Source of the DNA: Candidatus Coatesiibacteriota bacterium
GTDB lineage: Bacteria; B130-G9
Length of the DNA: 6,395 bases
Assembly: GCA_003647755.1 (NCBI GenBank)
Contig: QMNL01000101.1
Location: 1 to 6,395, forward strand
Direction of reading: 5' to 3'
How positions within the stretch are numbered: the first letter of the stretch is position 1; every line of letters begins with the position of its first letter. The translations under genes and the position numbers were made by a program. This document shows positions 1 through 4,584 of this stretch, in pieces. The notes beneath the pieces were generated by a model. That model saw only the letters and a list, made by a program, of their open reading frames with translations. It was not told where the DNA came from and did no database searches.

Positions 1-3
1 GAT

Positions 4-47
4 GTCGCGTCAAGCCGCGACGAGAAAAAGCGGCGTCAAGCCGCCGC
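4..47. repeat. Two adjacent stem-loops sharing one loop sequence
   Basis: The first hairpin has stem GTCGCG (4-9), loop TCAAGC (10-15) and stem CGCGAC (16-21). The second has stem GCGGCG (30-35), the same loop TCAAGC (36-41) and stem CGCCGC (42-47). Both stems are perfect 6-bp pairs, separated by GAGAAAAA (22-29). The two stems differ at two pairs, and both changes keep pairing (T-A versus C-G, and C-G versus G-C). This is the layout of REP-like palindromic intergenic repeats. No T-run follows on the + strand, so it is not a classical terminator in that direction. Only two units are present, so it is not a CRISPR array. More units could lie left of the window. Confidence 0.65.
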
Positions 48-476
48 ACTCCAAAGGGCTAGAACCAGCTGCGTCAATCTGATTATTGGGGATCGCGCGA
101 AAAACCGCCCTCTTGGCCCGACGTCCCTCTGTCTCCTTTTTCTGCGGCCCGTGGCGGGTTGACGGCATGTGAGCAAAATGATATTTTGAATGTGCTTCCT
201 CCAGGCTTTTCGCGAAGAAGTGAAGGATTTGTCTGCGATTTCTGAAAACGCTAGGGGAGAGGCCATTCGCCGAGTGATGGGCGCAGTTATTCTAGTAAAA
301 GTCATCTTGTCTGGCTTTGTGTCCAATGGGAAAATGAGAAAGCCGTTGCACGTGTCGCGACTGGAAACGCCAGATATTATCTTTTGTGCGGACCGGTGGT
401 TCTCAAACGACCAGGAATACTGCGCAAGACTCCATAAAAGAGCACTTGGCGGGTTTTCTCAGCGCCTACAGAGCAC
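48..476. other. Gene-poor leader upstream of the methyltransferase
   Basis: No recognisable protein domain or RNA gene was found in this stretch on either strand. It holds one promoter candidate (159-187), an unconvincing 96-codon frame (190-480), an 8-bp palindrome TTCGCGAA (209-216) and a small hairpin CTGG-AAACG-CCAG (361-373). A minus-strand frame covering 36-326 runs through the palindromes and reads as low-complexity, Arg-rich sequence with no family resemblance, so it is not called. The stretch is more AT-rich by eye than the coding regions. It may be a gene relic or a long untranslated leader. Confidence 0.5.
159..187 (+). promoter_or_regulatory. Candidate sigma70-type promoter for the methyltransferase
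   Basis: TTGACG (159-164) matches five of six bases of the -35 consensus. A 17-base spacer follows, then TATTTT (182-187), which matches four of six bases of the -10 consensus. Transcription would start near 194, giving a leader of about 280 bases before the methyltransferase ATG at 477. That start point lies just after the ATG at 190, so a transcript from here would not carry the start codon of the small upstream frame. The prediction rests on consensus matching only. Confidence 0.35.
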
Positions 477-480
477 ATGA
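190..480 (+). CDS. Doubtful small ORF overlapping the methyltransferase start
   Basis: This is a 96-codon frame opened by an ATG that directly follows an in-frame TGA (187-189). It ends at TGA 478-480 and so overlaps the methyltransferase ATG by four bases (ATGA), a junction typical of translationally coupled genes. Against it: no Shine-Dalgarno sequence precedes the ATG, the predicted transcription start falls after that ATG, codon use looks unstructured, and the product resembles no family I know. The product is mixed, with a short hydrophobic patch (about residues 30-43, too short and interrupted for a confident membrane segment) and scattered Arg and Lys. No nuclease motif such as PD-(D/E)XK, HNH or GIY-YIG is visible, so it is not a convincing restriction partner. 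It is most likely spurious or a remnant, and is listed because of the overlap. Confidence 0.18.
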   Translation: MCFLQAFREEVKDLSAISENARGEAIRRVMGAVILVKVILSGFVSNGKMRKPLHVSRLETPDIIFCADRWFSNDQEYCARLHKRALGGFSQRLQST

Positions 481-1763
481 CGCAGGCAAGCCTATTCCGA
501 GATGAGCAGACCGCCGAGGCCCGCGTAACCTCGGTGGACCCGCTGCCGTTCAACAGGGTCAGGGACAGATCCCTCGACTTCCGCGACATCCGCGCCTCGA
601 GCGGTGTCCACGGGATTCATCCATATCCAGCCATGCTGCACTTTCTGGTTGTCAGGAAGCTAATCGAGGATTACTCGCACGAGGGCGCGACCGTCATGGA
701 CCCGTTCATGGGATCGGGCGTAACAGCGGTGGAGTGCCTCGGACGAGGCAGGAACTACGCCGGCTTTGACATCAACCCGCTTGCGGTCCTGATATCGAAA
801 GTCCGGACGACGGCGATACCCAGCGCTCCGCTCCAGAAGGTTCTCTCGGAGATAGCACACAGATATGAAGATGCGAACGCGAGCCCTGTCTCCTTTCACA
901 ACATCCGCTATTGGTTCCACGATGACGTCATCCAGAAGCTGTCAGCCCTTAGAGAAGCAGTAGGTCAGGTTGAAGATGAGGACATGCGACGGTTTTTTTC
1001 TGTGGCCTTCTCAGAGACAGTTAGGAGGGTCTCAAGAACGCGATACAACGAGTTCAAGCTCCTCCGGAGAAAGAATGACGCGCACAACCTGAGCGTCATG
1101 AAGACCTTTCGCGACGTGTCGCTCAAGAACATGGCGACGTTGGGCGAGTTCTATCGAAACAACCCTCCGACAACGGCGGAGATGTTGCTCGAGGAGAGGA
1201 ATATCGTTGGCGGCATCCCGATGGGCGATGGCACGGTTGACCTGGTCGTAACCTCGCCTCCCTATGGTGATTCAAGGACAACAGTTGCCTACGGCCAGTT
1301 CTCGCGGCTGTCGCTGATGTGGCTGGGACGTGAGGAGAGAGTAGATAGGACTTCGCTCGGCAGCAAGCCTCGGAGTATCACACAAGACCTGCCGTCGGAG
1401 GTCTTGGACGACTTCGTTGAGAGAATTGCCGCGAAGGACGACAAACGAGCCAAAGAGGTCTTCTCGTTCTACTTTGACTTGCACCAAGCGGTGAGAATCA
1501 TCGCCAGGAAGGTGAGACCCGGCGGTCATGTGTGCATCGTCGTCGGCAACCGGCGTGTGAAGGGCATCCAGCTGCCGACGGACAAGATATGCGCAGATTT
1601 CTTTGAGAGCGAGGGCTTCGCACACATCAAGACCTCTGTTCGGGCGATCTCCAACAAGCGGATGCCCACAGAGAACTCACCGTCCAACGTGGCAGGGCAA
1701 AAGGACGTAACGATGCGATATGAATATGTCGTGATACTCCGCAAATGCCCACCTCAGCCTTGA
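477..1763 (+). CDS. DNA amino-methyltransferase (probably N4-cytosine), orphan in this window
   Basis: This 428-residue enzyme would transfer a methyl group from S-adenosylmethionine to an exocyclic amino group in DNA. A motif X-like segment (GIHPYPAML, residues 46-54) is followed by the SAM-binding motif I (MDPFMGSG, 74-81) and an acidic motif II (FDIN, 97-100). An insertion of about 150 residues follows; it includes FSETVRRVSRTRYNEFKL (178-195), a pattern I recall from N4/N6 DNA methylases. The catalytic motif IV is TSPPY (259-263), and later strands include RPGGHVCIVVGNRR (347-360). TSPPY favours N4-cytosine over N6-adenine, but this is not decisive. The order X-I-II-insert-IV suggests an alpha-like architecture with target recognition in the insert. 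ATG 477 is chosen because an in-frame TAA lies at 435-437 and the next Met (residue 53) is inside motif X; the only SD-like bases are a weak AGAG at 470-473. No endonuclease gene lies within the window, so the role may be solitary modification or half of a restriction-modification pair. Confidence 0.9.
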   Translation: MTQASLFRDEQTAEARVTSVDPLPFNRVRDRSLDFRDIRASSGVHGIHPYPAMLHFLVVRKLIEDYSHEGATVMDPFMGSGVTAVECLGRGRNYAGFDINPLAVLISKVRTTAIPSAPLQKVLSEIAHRYEDANASPVSFHNIRYWFHDDVIQKLSALREAVGQVEDEDMRRFFSVAFSETVRRVSRTRYNEFKLLRRKNDAHNLSVMKTFRDVSLKNMATLGEFYRNNPPTTAEMLLEERNIVGGIPMGDGTVDLVVTSPPYGDSRTTVAYGQFSRLSLMWLGREERVDRTSLGSKPRSITQDLPSEVLDDFVERIAAKDDKRAKEVFSFYFDLHQAVRIIARKVRPGGHVCIVVGNRRVKGIQLPTDKICADFFESEGFAHIKTSVRAISNKRMPTENSPSNVAGQKDVTMRYEYVVILRKCPPQP

Positions 1764-1851
1764 CGGCAGCCGTAAACGGCCCAGGTGTTGGGCGCACCGA
1801 TTGCCGCGAACAGACAGCCGAAAACAGAGTCTGCTCGCCTATCTTGCCGAC
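1764..1851. other. Short gap between convergent genes with weak hairpins
   Basis: The 88 bases separate the stop codons of the methyltransferase (+) and the Lon-like protease (-). Three small inverted repeats are visible: GCCG-TAAA-CGGC (1769-1780), GGTG-7 nt-CACC (1784-1798), and CAGAC-13 nt-GTCTG (1811-1833). None is followed by a clear T-run in either direction, so I cannot call an intrinsic terminator. They might still help stop or protect the converging transcripts. The gap holds no gene. Confidence 0.3.
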
Positions 1852-4296
1852 TCAGCTTTTCTCTTTCGGGGAAGACTCCTTCAGGGCCTTGACCAGTTTC
1901 TCGAGCTTCCGGTTTGCGAGGTAGTTGACCGTTCCCCTTGGGAAATTGCCCCTCGCATCGGCCTTGCCCGCTGGCATGCCGGTCAGCACCTCGATGCCCT
2001 CATCGATCGTGTCAACAGGATAGATGTGGAACGAACCTTTGGCGACGGCCTCAACGACGTCCTTGCGAAGCATGAGCGATTCAACGTTGCGCCTTGGTAT
2101 CACGACTCCCTGTTCGCCGGTCAGTCCCTGGGCTTTACATACATCGAAGAAGCCCTCGATCTTGTAGTTGACGCCCCCGATGGGCTGAACCTCCCCCTTC
2201 TGGTTGACCGAGCCAGTAACCGCGATGCCCTGCTTAATCGGCACCTCGGCGAGGCTTGAGATGATGCAGTAAAGCTCCGTTGACGAGGCGCTGTCGCCAT
2301 CGATGCCAGAGTAGGACTGCTCAAAACAGATGCTGGCGGAGAGGTTGAGCGGCTTGTTTTGGCCAAACCGGTGCCGCAGGAAGCCCGCCAGGATGAGGAC
2401 GCCTTTGTCGTGGGTGCTCCCGGAGAGATCGGCCTCGCGCTCGATATTGATTATGCCGCTGTCGCCGGCCGCCGTGGATGCGGTGATTCTTGCAGGTTGC
2501 CCGAACGTGTAGTTGGCGGTGGCGAAGACGGCGAGGCCATTGACCTGGCCGACCTTTGCGCCATCGGTGTCGATCATGATCGTCCCGTCCTTGATCATGC
2601 GCTTGAGCTTTGTCTCAAGGAGGTTATTTCGCCTGATTGCCGCATCGACCGCGGCCTGCACGTGCTCCTCGGAGACCGACTTTGCACCCTTGTTCAGGGC
2701 GATGAGGTTCGCCTCGCTCATCAAGTCAGCGAGTTCTCCGAAGCGAGTGGAGACCCTATCCCTGCGGCCAGCCCTTCTGATCGCATACTCCAGCACGGTG
2801 CAGAGGGCGCCTTTTCTGAAGCGCATGAGCTTCTGGTCATGCCTTATCTTGGAGACAACGGACATGAATTGGGCCACGTTCTCCGGCTCAAGTGGCATTT
2901 CCGTGTCGAACTCGGCCTTTATCTTGAAGATCTTCTTGAAATCATCATCCAGCCCGTAAAGCATGTCGAACATCACAGCATCGCCGATCATGATGACCTT
3001 GACGTTGAGGTCGATAGGCTCCGGCTGCAACGAGTGTTGCCCGAACGGGAAGCCCAATTCAGGGATGGATATTCTGAGCTGCTGGTTCTTCAAGGTGCGC
3101 TTCAGCTGCTCCCACACGCCGGGCTGGGACAGGACGTCGATCGCGTTGACAATTAGGTACCCGCCATCCGCCGCTAGGAGCGAGCCGCCCTTGATGTGCA
3201 TGAAATCGGTGCGCCATTGGCCGGGCTGCTCAAGCACGAGGTCGATGGTGCCGAAGAGGTTTCTAGGGGTTGGCTCTGTCTCGATAACGATGGGCGCATC
3301 CTCTCTGTCCGTATTGTCCAGAAGGACATTCACGCGATAGTGCAGAAACGGGTCAGTCTCGCCGGATCGCTTCGGTTCTGATGCGGCTGCAGCTCCATGG
3401 GATTGCTCGCCGGCACTCCTGAAGAGATTGAGGTTCTCGACGATGTTCTTGGCGACAGCGTTCAGGTGCCTCGTGAGCTTCGCGTTACCGTATTTCTCCT
3501 TCAGGTCCTCGATGGGACCCTCGACCAGGGCCTCTCCAAATCGCATTGTCAGGTTTTTCATCCGCCGCAGCGCCTCGGCCTCGAGGCGCCGTGTGCGCTT
3601 GAGGACATCGGCGAGATCGCGTTTGAGCTTTTGGTAGAGAGCCTTGAAAGCATCCATGTCGTCAACTTGGGCCTTGCCGGCCGCGACGGCCTGCTCGAAA
3701 TCCTCAAAAGTAGCCGGCTTGTCATCCAGGACCGGGAAGACATCCGGGACGACTAGCGGGCCAACCTTCACCTGGGCAACCGTGAATCGTGTGCCCTCGA
3801 GCTTCTTCTCGAACTCATCGATCAGCGCACGGCCTTTGGCTTTCACATCGTCCTCGAGCTTCTGGCTGGCCTCGCCAAATGACTTGTCCTCCAACAGGCG
3901 CGGGACCTGCTTCTTGAGCCGTTCGATCAGATCGTCCATGTCATTCTTGAGCTCCCTGGCCTGGCCCTTCTTCAGCTCTATCAGAACGGGCTTATCCGGG
4001 GATGAGAAGTTATAGACGTAGCACCTGTCCGGAGGCGGTGGCGACACGGCCTTGATGCGCTTGACGATCTCCTTGACCGAAGACCTTCTGCCAGTCCCGC
4101 TCAACCCACATACAAAGACGTTGTAGCCACGGCTGGGGACCTCGAGGCCCGTCTTCAGGGCGGCAATGGCCCTGTCCTGACCGACAGTTCCCTGTGTCGG
4201 CTCGGCATCCTCGGCCTTCCCTAGCGAGAAATCAAACTGCTTGCAGGACCACCGTAAGTCCTCGGGCTTCAACTCATGGATCTCGATCTTTGCCAT
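1852..4296 (-). CDS. Lon-like Ser/Lys protease with AAA-like domain (LonC/YcbZ type)
   Basis: This 814-residue cytoplasmic protease appears full length for the family of Lon-related proteins with a divergent AAA domain. The N-terminal AAA part has a P-loop-like GLSGTGRR (64-71) in which the usual Lys and Thr/Ser are both Arg. A long charged helical, probably coiled-coil, insertion spans about 105-300, and a Walker B-like strand GGYLIVNAIDVL (378-389) carries Asn-Ala where Asp-Glu is usual. A helical-lid segment around 507-530 (RRDRVSTRFGELADLM) follows. The Lon protease domain covers about 570-773, with catalytic Ser669 in DGDSASS and Lys712 in GGVNYKIEGFF, so the proteolytic dyad is intact. 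The N-terminal LAN substrate domain of classical LonA is absent. It would degrade damaged or regulatory proteins, possibly with weak or no ATP dependence, as reported for LonC of Meiothermus taiwanensis; assignment to that group is inference. The ATG at 4296-4294 has GGAAG (4306-4302) five bases upstream. Confidence 0.92.
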   Translation of the reverse strand: MAKIEIHELKPEDLRWSCKQFDFSLGKAEDAEPTQGTVGQDRAIAALKTGLEVPSRGYNVFVCGLSGTGRRSSVKEIVKRIKAVSPPPPDRCYVYNFSSPDKPVLIELKKGQARELKNDMDDLIERLKKQVPRLLEDKSFGEASQKLEDDVKAKGRALIDEFEKKLEGTRFTVAQVKVGPLVVPDVFPVLDDKPATFEDFEQAVAAGKAQVDDMDAFKALYQKLKRDLADVLKRTRRLEAEALRRMKNLTMRFGEALVEGPIEDLKEKYGNAKLTRHLNAVAKNIVENLNLFRSAGEQSHGAAAASEPKRSGETDPFLHYRVNVLLDNTDREDAPIVIETEPTPRNLFGTIDLVLEQPGQWRTDFMHIKGGSLLAADGGYLIVNAIDVLSQPGVWEQLKRTLKNQQLRISIPELGFPFGQHSLQPEPIDLNVKVIMIGDAVMFDMLYGLDDDFKKIFKIKAEFDTEMPLEPENVAQFMSVVSKIRHDQKLMRFRKGALCTVLEYAIRRAGRRDRVSTRFGELADLMSEANLIALNKGAKSVSEEHVQAAVDAAIRRNNLLETKLKRMIKDGTIMIDTDGAKVGQVNGLAVFATANYTFGQPARITASTAAGDSGIINIEREADLSGSTHDKGVLILAGFLRHRFGQNKPLNLSASICFEQSYSGIDGDSASSTELYCIISSLAEVPIKQGIAVTGSVNQKGEVQPIGGVNYKIEGFFDVCKAQGLTGEQGVVIPRRNVESLMLRKDVVEAVAKGSFHIYPVDTIDEGIEVLTGMPAGKADARGNFPRGTVNYLANRKLEKLVKALKESSPKEKS

Positions 4297-4301
4297 CTCA
4301 A

Positions 4302-4306
4302 CTTCC
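4302..4306 (-). promoter_or_regulatory. Ribosome binding site of the Lon-like protease
   Basis: On the - strand the bases read GGAAG, five bases before the ATG at 4296-4294. This is a partial Shine-Dalgarno match with somewhat short spacing. It supports this Met as the start, together with the family-like N-terminus that follows. Confidence 0.45.
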
Positions 4307-4334
4307 AGTCAACTTCATCATTGCGATTCAATGC

Positions 4335-4402
4335 TCAGAACAACGAAACAGCATCCTACTGAACAAGCTCAATCTCTGCAAGCCCAGGTTGGTTCAGAAC
4401 AA
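4335..4402 (-). repeat. Three TTGTTC-containing words around the promoter candidate
   Basis: On the - strand, TTGTTCTGA occurs at 4402-4394 and again at 4343-4335, and a related CTTGTTCAG lies between them at 4367-4359. One copy is upstream of the candidate -35, one is within the spacer and one is just after the expected start point. This could be an operator array for a regulator of the protease gene. A chance cluster of a short word is also possible. Confidence 0.25.
4353..4381 (-). promoter_or_regulatory. Weak promoter candidate for the Lon-like protease
   Basis: On the - strand, TTGCAG (4381-4376) is followed after exactly 17 bases by TAGGAT (4358-4353). The -35 matches only three of six consensus bases and the -10 matches four of six. 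Transcription would begin near 4346, giving a leader of about 50 bases. The spacing and position fit a promoter of the protease gene, but the match is poor and could be chance. Confidence 0.22.
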
Positions 4403-4584
4403 GCGGCGGAGAGACCACACAGCCAACTAGCCGGCAAACCAGCGGCCCGTTTTGCGAGAACTCCTGGAGATGCGAGCCCGAAAGCCCCGGTCTAGAGGCA
4501 ACCTCAGCAGCCCGGCCTAGTCAGGCGACCCAGCTAGTGCTTCGCTGAACTAACTCCAGCCAATCACAGGGGCCGCGGACGAGC

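Larger units (their letters stand above)
4297..4584. other. Intergenic region between the kinase and the protease
   Basis: The 288 bases between two - strand genes contain no convincing gene. Besides the RBS, weak promoter and TTGTTC words near the protease, there are two tiny hairpins, GAGG-CAA-CCTC (4495-4505) and GCCT-AGTC-AGGC (4515-4526). Neither is followed by a T-run, so no intrinsic terminator for the kinase is seen. Two + strand frames that extend into this region (4194-4430, 4241-4495) begin inside the antisense of the protease and resemble nothing, so they are not called. The size of the gap suggests that the protease has its own promoter. Confidence 0.5.

Noticed and set aside
4..47. 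CRISPR array or rho-independent terminator at the left edge
   Set aside because: There are only two short palindromic units with an 8-base spacer, so it is not a CRISPR array, and no T-run follows either hairpin on the + strand.
36..326. A 96-codon - strand frame near the left edge
   Set aside because: It runs into the twin palindromes, has an Arg-rich product without any known motif and lacks a clear RBS.
1769..1833. Bidirectional intrinsic terminator between the convergent genes
   Set aside because: The stems are only 4-5 bp and have no adjacent T-run in either direction; the hairpins are recorded as weak structures only.
2359..3156. A 265-codon + strand frame inside the protease gene (also 1801-2259, 2513-2959, 2963-3340, 3397-3756, 3644-4015)
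   Set aside because: All are antisense to a strongly supported Lon-family protein, have no family resemblance and are explained by the codon bias of the true gene.
477..4296. A BREX-type defence locus (methyltransferase plus Lon-like BrxL)
   Set aside because: The protease is a LonC/YcbZ-type protein and not BrxL, the methyltransferase is too small for PglX, and no PglZ, BrxC, BrxA or BrxB is present.
4194..4495. Two small + strand frames spanning the start of the protease and the intergenic gap
   Set aside because: They begin inside the antisense of the protease coding region, overlap each other in different frames, and show no RBS or family resemblance.
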